DNA from: Sanderia malayensis
Taxonomy: Eukaryota > Cnidaria > Scyphozoa > Semaeostomeae > Pelagiidae
Length of the DNA stretch: 64,000 nt
Reading direction: 5' to 3'
Assembly: GCA_013076295.1 (NCBI GenBank)
Contig: RQOL01000478.1
Coordinates: forward strand, 124,001-188,000
The position numbers and the translations under genes are program-made. This document shows positions 10,990 to 20,987 of the stretch, in pieces; positions within the stretch are counted from its first letter, which is position 1; every line of letters starts with the position of its first letter. Below the pieces are notes generated by a model, which was not told where the DNA came from, did no database searches, and saw nothing but the letters and a program-made list of their open reading frames with translations.

Positions 10990-12151
10990 AATCCTTGGTT
11001 CCACAGGTCGTTATTCCAGCCTCTCTTTGCCACAAAATCCTCGTTTCCTGTCACGATGATGCAACAGCTGGACATCTCGGTGCAATCAAAACGTACGAGA
11101 AGTTTCGCTCGCGATACTAGTGGCAGGGCATGTTTAAAGACATTGAACACTGGTGTCGTTCTTGCACAGATTGCGCGATGAAGAAAATCCCACGAGTCAG
11201 CGTAAAGCTCCACTTCTAACAATCCCTGTTGATGGTGCCTTTGATCGAGTCGCCATGGATATTCTTGGCCCATTCCTGCCTACTCACGATGGTAACCGCT
11301 ACATTATCGTTTTCTCCAATTATTACACTCGTTGTCCTGAAGCGTTCGCGTTGCCATCTACAGAAGCCCCCCGGATTGCTCAGTTGATTGTCAACCAAAT
11401 CCTCGCTCGCTACGGTGCCCCTCGCAAGCTTCTTTTGGATCGCGGAGCCAATTTCCTAACCTCTATTGTCAAGGAAGTTTGCACCCTTATGAATACTCGT
11501 TGTCTACATACAACATCTTATCATTCGCAAACAGACGGCTTGGTCGAGCGCTTTAATGCCACATTAGCCAAAGGTTTCTCCATGTACGTCAGTTCACACC
11601 AGAAGGATTGGGACAAGCACATTCCTCTGATTTTGTTCGCGTATCGTGTTTCACCCAATGCCACCACAGGCGAGTCTCCATTTTATCTTCTTTATGATCG
11701 TGAGCCACGCCTACCGATTGATACCGCCCTCCTTATGCAAGATATGAATTTGTCCTCCTCTGTTGCCGAGCATCGGGAACGCATTGTTCGCAATCTTGAA
11801 GAAGCTCAACGCATCATTTCATCGAATACTGAGCTCGCCCAGCAACGCATGAAATTTCAATACGACAAGACCTCCGCACCCGTCAGATACGACATTGGCT
11901 CGAAAGTTTAGGTCTACACTCCTAAATCACGCAAAGGATTGTAGAAAAAGCTCTTGCTCAATTATTACGGCCCATATCATATTGTCGCCAAATTATCACC
12001 GGTCCACTTCAAACTTCGCACCATCGATAACTGTCCGGTCTCGGTTCCAGTGCATGTTAATCGATTAAAACCTTTCTACGATCCGGTTGACTGTCCGATC
12101 AAGCCTCCCACTGAAGCAGTTCCTTTACCGGATCTCATCGACTCTGATTAA
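10990..12151 (+). pseudogene. gypsy integrase, broken
   Basis: The N-terminal HHCC zinc motif is visible as CHDDATAGHLGAIKTYEKF and then WCRSCTDC (about 11,050-11,178). The catalytic core occupies 11,153-11,911. DRVAMDILGPF gives the first aspartate, LLLDRGANF the second and YHSQTDGLVERFN the glutamate, so the DDE triad is present. The C-terminal part (about 11,954-12,110) ends with VHFKLRT and VPVHVNRLKPFYD, typical of gypsy integrase tails. In-frame stops occur at about 11,117, 11,909 and 11,942. This copy retains the catalytic residues but not a continuous frame. Confidence 0.9.
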
Positions 12152-12338
12152 CCACCCCATAGTTTTACGGTTGATCCTCCAGCCTCCCCACCGGCCGCTG
12201 GCTCTCCTGATCTTATTGTTCCCGATTCAAACGATGAACCAGCCATCTCACGTCCAAAGGATTTCCATCTTCCACTAGAAATATGCGCAGTTTAGCTGTC
12301 CCACAAGCCAGGAGGCTTGAATTTAAAAAGGGGAGTAA

Positions 12339-12850
12339 TGTTGCAAAAGAACAAAGCAAAGAAGCTTGCATCCATAGCCACAATTAACTATGGTAACAGT
12401 TGACATTTGAATTTTATGTATTCCTAATTTCGTAATCTTTTTTAGTTGAACTTTGATTTTCTATTTCGTAATTTTTAACTTATCAGTGACTTGCCTTATT
12501 TTGATTGCTAGAACTTAATCTTCAAATAATGTTATTCCTTTTTTGGTAATTGTAGACACATATCACAAGAATCGGTATTTAAACTTCTTCTCATTGATTT
12601 TTAGTTAGTTGAATTTGGAATTGAACTTGTAGTTGAACGTGCAGTTGAATTTTCAGTTGGTTGTTGTTGAGTGACCGCGTCACCAGTATCGATTGAATTT
12701 GAATTAAAGATTGACAAAAAAGAAACCGAAGCACCAAAGACTATTCCGTCAAGAAAGTAACTGTGAGTTTGTCGTATATTAATAATTTGTTCGTGTTGCA
12801 CCTTTGTTCGTTGAACCCACTTGTAAAACCCCCTTCTAAGTGGTTTTACA
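12339..12850 (+). repeat. 3' LTR of the gypsy element
   Basis: This is the second 512-bp LTR. It is preceded by the polypurine tract AAAAAGGGGAG and followed directly by the target duplication AGCA and resumed 28S sequence. Its length equals the 5' LTR, so divergence is by substitution rather than by large indels. Confidence 0.92.
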
Positions 12851-12854
12851 AGCA

Positions 12855-14645
12855 AATTGTAGTGTCGAGAAGCGTTTTCCCGGAGGACCTGTCCTGTCCA
12901 AGTTGCTTGGAAGAGCAAATTAGAGAGGGTGACAATCCCGTTAAATATTGGCACGAGACCGACAGCAAACAAGTACTATGGGGGTGAGATGAAAAGAACT
13001 TTGAAAAGAGAGTTAAAAAGTGTATGAAACCGTTAGAGGGGAAACCCATACAGTTAGCAATGCTCCGATGAGGTTCAGGCGTGATGAGACATGCAGTGTG
13101 CAGATCGGCATGTATTGTCGCTGCTCGGCTTGGCCTTGTGATCATTGCCCTTTTAGCTGGAGCGTCTGCACCGTTTCGAGCGACAAGGCGTCTGGGAAGG
13201 TAGGTTGGTGCTCCGGCACCTGCTGTTATAGCCCGACAGACTACTCCAGCTCGGACGGAGCAGAGGGGAGTGGTGCATGCTCCGCTTGGGTGGGGCTGGA
13301 CCCCTTCTCTTGATGTCATGTCAAGCACGGGGGACTGCTTGCAGTGCGTCGCAACTGCTTGGCGTCATGTGGGAGCACACAATGCACCTAGGTTGTTGGC
13401 AGCCATATGGCTTCATCTGCCCATTGTGAAACACGGACCAAGAAGTCTGACATGTGCGGAAGTCTTGGGATGGAATCCCGAAGGCACACTGAAAGTAAAG
13501 CCTCCCTGGCAGCTGAGGTGAGAACTTCGTTCTATGCATGCGAGGTGCATCATTGACTGATCTATTCTACTCTTAGAAAGGTTTGGGTAAGAGTGCATTT
13601 GTTGGGGCCCGAAAGATGGTCAACTATGCCTGAGTATGGTGAATCTAGAGGAAACTCTGGTGGAAGCTTCTGAGGTGCAAATCCATTGTCAAACTTGGGT
13701 ATAGGGGCAAAAGACTAATCAAACCATCTTGTAGCCGATTCCCACCGAAATTTCCCTCAGGATAGCAGGGACTCGGCAATAAGTTTTATAAGGTAAAGTG
13801 AATGATTACCGGTCTTAGGGTTGAAACAACCTTAGCCTATTCTCAAACTTTGAAATGGTAAGAATCCTGACTTGTTTAATTGAAGCCGGGCACAGAATGA
13901 GAGCCTCTAGTGAGCCATTTTTGGTAAGCAAAACTGGCGATGTGATATGAACCTAATGCTGAGTTGAGGCTCCTAAATCGACCCTCATCAGACCCCACAA
14001 AAGATGTTGGTTGATCTAGACAGCAGGACGGTGGCCATGGAAGTTGGAATCCGCTAAGGAGTGTGTAACAACACACCTGCCGAATCAACTAGCCCTGAAA
14101 ATGGATGGTGCTCAAGCGTCGTGCTTATACTCGGCCCTCCCAAGAACGGCACATCTCCCGACGAGTAGGATGGTGTGGGGGTCATGACGCAGCCTTTGGT
14201 GTGAGCCTGGATGAAACAGCCTCTAGTGCAGATCTTGGTGGTAGTAGCGAATATTAAAATGAGAACTTTGAAGACAAAAGTGGAGAAAGGTTTTGTGTGA
14301 AAGTTTCAAAGTAGTTGATCGTGACTCGTACTATTGAAAGGGAATCGGGTTAATATTCCTGAACCGTGGTGTCCGGTGTGCTCTTGGTGGCCCTTAAAAA
14401 TCCGAGGAAGTGACTATTTTCACGTCCGCTCATACTCATAACAGCAGCAGGTCTCCAAGGTGAGCAACCTCTGGTTGATAGAGCAATGTAGGTAAGGGAA
14501 GTCGGCAAAATAGAACCATAACTTCGGGAAAAGGATTGGCTCTAAGGGTTGGGTCTGTCAGGCTAGGACTTGAAGAAGGGGGTCCTTGTCCTTGACAGGC
14601 CATGGCTCGCAAGGGCTATAGCCGGCATGGACGAGGCTGCCCGTG
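12855..14645 (+). rRNA. 28S rRNA, central block, degenerate
   Basis: This continues the large-subunit rRNA exactly where the gypsy element interrupted it. Recognisable core blocks include GAAAAGAACTTTGAAAAGAG (about 12,990), GGGGCCCGAAAGATGGTC, CTCAAACTTTGAAATGG, GTGTGTAACAACACACCTGC, CAGATCTTGGTGGTAGTAGC (14,228), GGGAATCGGGTTAATATTCC (14,340) and GTAGGTAAGGGAAGTCGGC (14,489). Variable expansion domains lie between. Mutations in core positions show it is a pseudogene. Similarity ends around 14,645, where LINE sequence begins. Confidence 0.9.
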
Positions 14646-14649
14646 AATT

Positions 14650-15452
14650 GGCCCGGCCCCATCTGATTTCAGACCAAGCGTAAACGACAAGGAGATAACA
14701 AAAACTGCCAGCTATAAGTACCTCAGAATCCAAGTTGACAGCACCCTGAATATGAACACGTTTTTTGACAAATGCTACATAAAGGTGTCTTCTCGACTCA
14801 GTCTCCTTTCAAAACGAAGAGGAGATCTGAATATGAAAGCAGCTAAGGCTTTATACCAAAGTATGATTTTACCAACATTTACATGTTGCGGTATTCTCTT
14901 GTTTCTGCACCACAAGAACCCAATCAGAAAAGTTGGATTCACAATAGGGCCGAAGCCATTGTGAATAGAAACTCGGTCAACAGACTCACACTGCAATCTG
15001 TTACAAATGCCAACAAGAAACATGCTTGTACCCTAGTCAGAGTATGCCTAAACGATAAAGTCATCAATCCTCTCAGGAATTACTTCCAGCTTATGGAACA
15101 TTTGATACGGACAAGAAACAGTTCAAAAATAATACGTCTCCCAATGAATAAAACAGAGTACGCCAGAAAAAGTTTCTCTTTCATCAGTGCAAAAGAGTAC
15201 AATATTCTTCCACTGGAAGCTGGTGAAATGCCAACAACTGATTTTCTTACTTTTTTAAAGAAACATTTTAGCTGAAATGCTCGGACATTTTTATGGTAAA
15301 AATTGATAAGTACTCTTTATATTGTTTTAGATTAAGTTTATGTAAAAGTTGCACTCTTTAATTTGTACTGGACACATGTTCATAACAGCTTTTCGTAAGT
15401 TGAAGTGTATATCCAGTTTAAATATTCGAAATTATTATTATTATTATTATTG
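14650..15452 (+). mobile_element. 5'-truncated LINE (CR1/L2-like) inserted in the 28S pseudogene
   Basis: Only the 3' end of a LINE is present. The RT thumb region reads TASYKYLRIQVDSTLN and then AAKALYQSMILPTFTCCGIL. After a frameshift comes the conserved C-terminus, ending SFSFISAKEYNILP and FLTFLKKHFS with a stop at about 15,273. The element ends in an ATT-type microsatellite tail at about 15,430-15,452, as many CR1/L2 elements do. 28S sequence resumes just after it. The 5' truncation is usual for target-primed insertion. Confidence 0.85.
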
Positions 15453-15454
15453 TT

Positions 15455-15768
15455 TTTTTACTTATTCGGTTGAACGGATGCGGGCTTCGCGGTCCACTTT
15501 CTGGCATTTTTTTTCTCGTTGGCAGGTTGATCCATGCTGAAGACACTATCAGGTCGGAAGTTTGGCTGAGGTGGCACATCTATTAAATGATAACGCAGGT
15601 GTCCCAAGGTGAGCTCAATGAGAACGGAAATCTCATGTAGAACAAAACGGTAAAAGCTCATTTGATTTTGATTTTCAGTATGAATACAAACTGTGAAAGC
15701 ATGGCCTATCGATCCTTCAGTCTTAACGAGCTTTAAGCTAGAGCTCTCAGAACAGTTACCACAGGGAT
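15455..15768 (+). rRNA. 28S rRNA, 3' block (domain IV-V area), degenerate
   Basis: Large-subunit rRNA resumes after the LINE tail with ACTTATTCGGTTGAACGGA. It continues through AGTTTGGCTGAGGTGGCAC, GATAACGCAGGTGTCCCAAG, TTGATTTTGATTTTCAGTAT, GGCCTATCGATCCTTCAG and TTACCACAGGGATAA. It then ends abruptly at about 15,768, before the peptidyl-transferase loop sequences. Compared with the end of the preceding block, several hundred bases of 28S are missing across the LINE insertion. Confidence 0.88.
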
Positions 15769-16041
15769 AACCACCCCCTTGTGAGGCAGTATCTCGTCAC
15801 GCTGGCCACATGTGCGCCCCACCCTCCCCCCCTGTTCTAACTGTGAACATAAGGGCGCAGCACCAATGTTATTAGTCCAATAACAGCCCCCGTTTTAATT
15901 AGATTTGGCCTTGATCAAATGTATTAAAACAGAAAAGTCTAAGTTCTGCTGCCTTTTATGAATACGTAAATGAAGAACTGATTGGTAAAAATAGATAAAT
16001 ATATACAAATATGGGTGTTTAAAAGCATTGATATAGTATTT

Positions 16042-17477
16042 TCATACTGGAGTAAAATGCATTTCATTCAATTTGACCAGTAAATATAAGTTCTCTCGTC
16101 GTCTTACTCTAGATAATGCAATGTAGTATGTACCAGGAGGCGTTTTCGGGGTGTCAATCCAAATGATAATGTTTGCTAAGGTCTGGCCTTGTACTTTTGC
16201 AATTGTACGAGAATATGCCGGAGTAAATGGATGGTATATTTGTTTGGATTCTGTGTGCATCAAAGGATAAACATTTATAATGTTACCATTAGGAGGTTCT
16301 ACTAATACAGTGTATCCCTGAATTGAGTGCACTGCACAAATTTGACCATTAACAAACCCGATGTTTTTGTTCCTCTTTTCTAATAACATGATGTGTAATC
16401 CATTCTTGTTTCATGCAGATTAGTTGCACATGGAATAATATTGAGTGTGGGAGTTGTAGACATGCTGCTAATAATAATATTTTTTATAAAATCAGATGCT
16501 TTATTTGAAACTGTAAGAAATAGATATGTGCTGTACCTGTAGGGCACATGAAGTATAGCATCGCTTGTAATGTCTGTGTGAGAAAGAACAATACCAGGCT
16601 GAAAGGTTTCTAGTGCTTTGTGAGTTGGGCGGAGGTACCCAATGGTGTTTAAAATATCGATGAGTAAGTTGTCAGTAATTCTAAATCGAGAACAGATCCT
16701 GAATTGAGAACATAATTGAGAAAGAAGGAAGGTCTTCTTTGACAGGTGGAGCTTGGCATGTTTTTCCATTGATTGTAGCTATAGGATGTTGTTGGGCAAA
16801 ATGTGAGGTCTAATGGGAAGGGTATTTGAAGTGTGGGCCATGTGATGAAAAATGGATTGTGAAATTTGCGAAATTTCATCAATGAAAAAAATATCATAAT
16901 GGGCCAGCTGAAAATTAGTTCTCGTTTTCATAGTTGGATTGACAGGATAGTGAAAAGCGCTTGTATTTGTTGTTATGGTATCCCCATAGAGGCCTTTGTA
17001 AATGCAAGCCAAGCAGCCAGTTGGTGTAGCAAAAACTACAGTCAAGGACATATTTTTGCAGTAGTCAATGCATGATTGGGAAAGGAAGGTTTTTCCTGTT
17101 CCTTGTCTTCCAGTAATTAGAATATACTTTCGCCAATCATAGTTATATTGAATGCTTTCGCAATTTTCTTTCTTTCTGGACTCATTGTGACACAAAAAGT
17201 TATTGTACACAATAAGTTGTTGTCCTTGTAAATGTGATAATTTGATAAGAGGGATTTCAGAACTAATGTCAGCAAATGTGGTAGGAAGAACATGAAAACA
17301 GTAGGCAGTTAAAGTGTCTTTCAAGCTTTGCAAATATAATAAGACGTTTTTAATGAAGTCACTTTTATGACTTTCGGCTTCAAGCATTGCCTTAAATGTA
17401 TCTTCTTCAAGATACTGTGCAATCAATTTCCTGGCACTTTGAAAATATTTGATTTGCGATGGCATGTTGCTAGGCAT
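16042..17477 (-). pseudogene. PIF1-family DNA helicase, frameshifted (Helitron-type or other transposon)
   Basis: On the minus strand, 17,477-16,779 encodes ITGRQGTGKTFL (Walker A) and DIFFIDEISQIS (Walker B) in PIF1 spacing. After frame changes (16,769-16,380), the C-terminal segment 16,389-16,042 contains TPAYSRTIAKVQGQTL and TYYIALSRVRRRENLYLLVK, the late helicase motifs of PIF1. PIF1 enzymes unwind DNA 5' to 3'. In animals, repetitive copies of this kind are mostly parts of Helitrons. No Rep domain is visible beside it, and its sequence differs clearly from the two large Helitrons further right. It is a decayed copy of another element. Confidence 0.8.
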
Positions 17478-17694
17478 ATCAGGTGGAAGAGCTTCATTAA
17501 TGTTGGTATGAGAATAGTTGAGGAGTGTGAATTGAAAAAACTCAATGGATTGAAAAAAAAAGAATAAACTACTAACGAAGAATGAAGCTTTTTATGGAAG
17601 TGCTGAATATGGTGAAAAAGCGAGACGTTTCACTTTGTTAATGGCACCTGTAATTGTTTTCAATAGCCATCTGTCAAATATAAAATGAACTAGC

Positions 17695-17902
17695 ATGAGT
17701 GGTAGCAGTAGCATGATTCGCTTACGCTCATGCATTCCCTTACGCCCTTGCCCTTTTCAACCCCACATACAATGGGTTAGCTCGCTACGCTCGCCTGTGG
17801 TTGGCACACTCTGTGTGCTGCATTTGCTTCCGCTCAGGCCTCTTTTAACTCCATGTTCAATGGATTAGCTCGCTGTGCTCGCCTCTGCAATTGGCATGCC
17901 CC
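17695..17902. repeat. Helitron 3'-end hairpin minisatellite, left half
   Basis: Degenerate units of the family seen at 39,634-40,140 are present: TTTTCAACCCCACATACAAT, GGGTTAGCTCGCTACGCTCG, and the stem-loop GCACAC-TCT-GTGTGC at 17,804-17,818. The unit breaks at CCCCTTT (17,899-17,905), where the transposon begins. The matching TTTCAACCCC continues at 23,122. Confidence 0.75.
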
Positions 17903-17905
17903 TTT

Positions 17906-18180
17906 TAGTCTGTCCCAACTGGGAATTGGTGTTCACTTTATTTTCAAATGTGCATCTAGATCAAAATTTAATGCTAAAAACGATGGTGCTGACCGGTTTT
18001 TGAAAAATGGTGCTCAAAATTCTATAATGGTAGCCTGAAATTTCAATATGGCAGCCATACCATGCTGTCACAGAACGCAACTTGCTCAAAGGAAAAAGTG
18101 GGTTAAGCGTACTTTCTGATGTGGAAAATGTTAAAAGAAACATTTTTTTTTCAAATATTTGTTTTAAAATTCAAAATGGC
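17906..18180 (+). repeat. Left terminal inverted repeat of the 5.2-kb transposon
   Basis: It starts TAGTCTGTCCCA and runs through AACTGGGAATTGG, ATCAAAATTTAATG, AATGGTGCTCA, ATTTCAATATGGCAGCC and CAAATATTTGTTTTAAAATT. It pairs in inverted orientation with 22,842-23,121. Relative to the right copy it lacks about 12 bases between GTCCCA and ACTGGG. Confidence 0.85.
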
Positions 18181-18350
18181 GCATTTTAAAATTCAATATG
18201 GTTGCCATATTGTATGATCCTGTTCAAATTATTATGATTTTGCTAAAGATCAATTTTGCTGCATGAAATTATTAACTAAGCTGCAAGGAGCGGTACATTA
18301 TCTGCATCAACCTAAAAAGTCCAAAATATAACTGCAGAAAAGATATCCTT

Positions 18351-19435
18351 TTAGTCATCTTCCTCATATTCTGACTCTTCTTCGTCATCTTCATCACTAT
18401 CTGTAGCACTTTCTTCACTATTTGCTTGAGATTGCTGCTCTTCGCCACATGTATGAGTGTTCTCGGATTCTTGAAACATTTCACTGAGCTCTTCTTCTGT
18501 AGGTAATACAAACCTTCAAACCAACTTGGCTGCAGCCCGTTGTTTTTGCTTTCCAATCCATAAGCTGTTGGGTTGAGCTGCTCGTATCTAAGATTCAAAC
18601 AATTCACCATGGACTGAGTTAATAGATTCGCTCACTTGAACTTCATTTTTAGTGATTTAATGTCAGGAGGTACCTTTTTTGTCGACGCAAATATTTTGCT
18701 TTTGCATTTTCCACTGAACAGCATTGTATATCTGCTTTCACCTCGGGTCTTTTCGTTTTTCGGTCTGTTGTAAACGTAGTGCAATGTAAAATCGACCAGA
18801 TCTTCTTAATTTGGTTCTTGGGAATGTAGACTTGAAAGAAGGTCACATGAAGACAAATTTTTTAAAACGCTCTTGAATACATTGAATTTTGATCTCCCGA
18901 AGAAGGGCATTGTGTAGTCACATCCCGTCAGCGCCAGGAAAACTGGTAATGTATCACAGATATTCTCATCAAGGCATCTTGCAACTGATTTTATGTCATG
19001 GTAAGTAACGCCTTGCTTTGTTGAAATCTTGCCTTGCCTGAAGTTGAGACTACTGGAGCATCGTCTTGAGACATAGAGAAGAAGTAAGTATACATCAGCT
19101 ACGATGCATACACTGTGATGATTTGAGCTTGCATACACTGCATGGAGAGCTAACCACGGATCAGCTTCTTTATGACTGCTACAGAGACTTGGTATGCAAT
19201 CTCATGAGTCGGTTTCTTTTGCTCTGAAAAAACATTGGCTGCCTTTGGTTACGAATATATCATTTTGAAGCAAGGATTCTGTTGAAAGTAGATAGTCAGC
19301 CAAGAGTTGAGTTATTTGGAGTTTGTTTTTCTCATTTGTTAAAAAATTTTCCATTCTTTGAACTTTGGTAGTTTCTGAGTTACGTTGGATATTTTCCTCT
19401 CTTTTCCAGAGTCCAGGCGTCCTTTCGATAAGCAA
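18351..19435 (-). pseudogene. Transposon gene, C-terminal part: FEN/XPG-like GCDY region and acidic tail
   Basis: The 19,138-18,806 segment encodes CIVADVYLLLLYVSRR, a hydrophobic strand after an acidic residue. About 50 residues later comes LPVFLALTGCDYTMPFFGRS. A GCDY motif following a helix is characteristic of the internal nuclease region of FEN1/XPG-type (PIN-like) nucleases, in which acidic residues bind metal. After frame changes the protein ends in an acidic tail (ESATDSDEDDEEESEYEEDD) with the stop at 18,351-18,353. Upstream pieces (19,435-19,202) connect to the central region. Nuclease function is inferred from one motif plus order; the full catalytic set was not established. Confidence 0.5.
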
Positions 19436-19512
19436 AAATTATCTTTGTCGTAATCATCAGGACCACATGGATGGTATCTCCAGGAAGACCTCTAAGATGG
19501 CAAGCTAACCTC

Positions 19513-20823
19513 TCAAACCATGATGAAAGTAGGTGGATTCAGGTCTTTGATCGGCATTATCCTCACGACTTGCATTGCATCAACAATGCAGCAATCAATA
19601 TCTTGTGGAGGGATCGCTATTGCTCCATTTCGAGAGAGTAATTGCGGATTATTTCTAAACAATGATTTGGAAGATCCTCTACTGTCACCTTTGACATTGC
19701 AAAGAGACCACAGCTTACTTGTAATTGGCCAATGCATTATTTTTTGAAGATCTAGCTTCTTGGAATCGTATTCTGCCAGTGCAGCTGCGAATGATTTGCC
19801 TTCATCTTCAGGAATAGATGTTGCTTTCTTTCTTGGCATTAGATTTTCGAATGTAATTACTGCTTGTTTTTTAATTGGATCATGGTATGAGAGCGACCAT
19901 GTTGACTGTACAGGAATTTCTTTTGATGCTGTAGGGTCTGAAAGTGCTGGTTCTTCATTTCCTGCGTCACTTTCTGCAGGCTGCATGAAGCGCTCAAGAA
20001 ATTGATTCTTTGCCTCTGTTCCTCGGCTTTTTGTCGATATCACATTGTCAATCATTTCAGAAGTAGCTAATACGCCATTACAGATCTTGACAAGAGGTTG
20101 CATCGGAGACCACAATTCAGGAATCCAAGAGTTTAATCCTTCTACTATACGCTGGACGTCTGCTTCGTCCTTCTGCATTCGTTTTCAGCCCAATTCTGCA
20201 TGACCTGTATTCCTTGACTTCCTTACTTTTGCTTCCAAATGCTGTTTAAGAGCAGCAATATAGTGATTAATTCACATCCATCTCTCGCCAGCACCTTTGT
20301 TTTCAGTTTGTCCCGATAAACCACCTGTCTCTTTAGAGAATCGATTTATTGTCATCTCCATAATCTGATCCATTGGAAGCTGCGAATGAGTAGTACTGCT
20401 TAATGATCTGCTGAATTCACCCCGTTCAAGGTCGCTCTAGGCAGTTGGGTTTCTCTTGTTAAGTGCTTTCATAGCAGCATGAAAATAACTGAGATTTGTC
20501 ACAAAATTTTGTCTATTGAGAGCGAAACATCATGGCAAAAACTCATTTATTGCTTGTAGATGGTCTTCCCAATTTCCCGTGCATTGGAAATGAATTGTAT
20601 TCAGCATCAGATCAATCATTTCAATCAAGGAGTCCATCCAAGAAGACATATCTCCTGGAATTGATGTATTTGCCCTTATTTCAGGATGGAAAACAACTGT
20701 ATTGACATTGTTCTCTGTCAATTTTCTGCAGGTTTTGTCTATGGCCTCATCGAGTGTGCTGTCTTCTACTGGGTCTTTCATTATCACCAAAGCGCCTTCG
20801 TTACGATCTTGAGCTTGTACCAT
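19513..20823 (-). pseudogene. Transposon gene, central region of unknown function
   Basis: Open pieces 20,823-20,530 and 20,178-19,513 lie in the interior of the same minus-strand gene. They include LDEAIDKTCRKLTENNVNTV, a region with ITFENLMPRKKATSIPEDEG, then MHWPITSKLWSLCNVKGDSR, SSKSLFRNNPQLLS and DIDCCIVDAMQVVRIMPIKD. The last segment precedes the GCDY region. An aspartate before a hydrophobic strand (IVDAMQVV) is compatible with the first acidic residue of a PIN-like nuclease fold, where FEN-type enzymes have VFDG or similar. I recognise no named domain. Several frame changes and missing stretches show decay. Confidence 0.45.
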
Positions 20824-20947
20824 TTCCTGTTGCTCTGTTGTTCTCTCTAGATATGCAAGCTTTGTTCGCAGAAGGGCCTAAAAATCAACTTGTAATATTG
20901 TACACCCTGCCATATTGTTCACAATAATATTAACACCATGTAATATT

Positions 20948-20984
20948 GTTCACATTTGATGCAATTAATGCATCAAATGTGAAC
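20948..20984. repeat. Perfect 16-bp hairpin inside the transposon
   Basis: GTTCACATTTGATGCA (20,948-20,963) and its exact reverse complement (20,969-20,984) are separated by the 5-base loop ATTAA. It lies between coding pieces of the decayed gene, possibly in a former intron. Confidence 0.85.
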
Positions 20985-20987
20985 ATT

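Larger units (their letters stand above)
6739..12850 (+). mobile_element. Ty3/gypsy LTR retrotransposon inserted in 28S rDNA
   Basis: The two LTRs are both 512 bp, beginning TGTTGCAAAAGAAC and ending GTGGTTTTACA. They flank gag, protease, reverse transcriptase, RNase H and integrase remnants in Ty3/gypsy order. A 4-bp target duplication, AGCA, sits at 6,735-6,738 and 12,851-12,854. The primer-binding region begins TTGGTGGCCAGTGTGGG just inside the 5' LTR. A purine tract, AAAAAGGGGAG, precedes the 3' LTR. All reading frames carry stops or indels and the LTRs differ at many positions, so the insertion is old. Confidence 0.95.

Noticed and set aside
13020..13539. Several open frames inside 13,020-13,540 on both strands
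   Set aside because: They fall entirely inside the 28S rRNA block, where GC-rich structured RNA gives chance frames.
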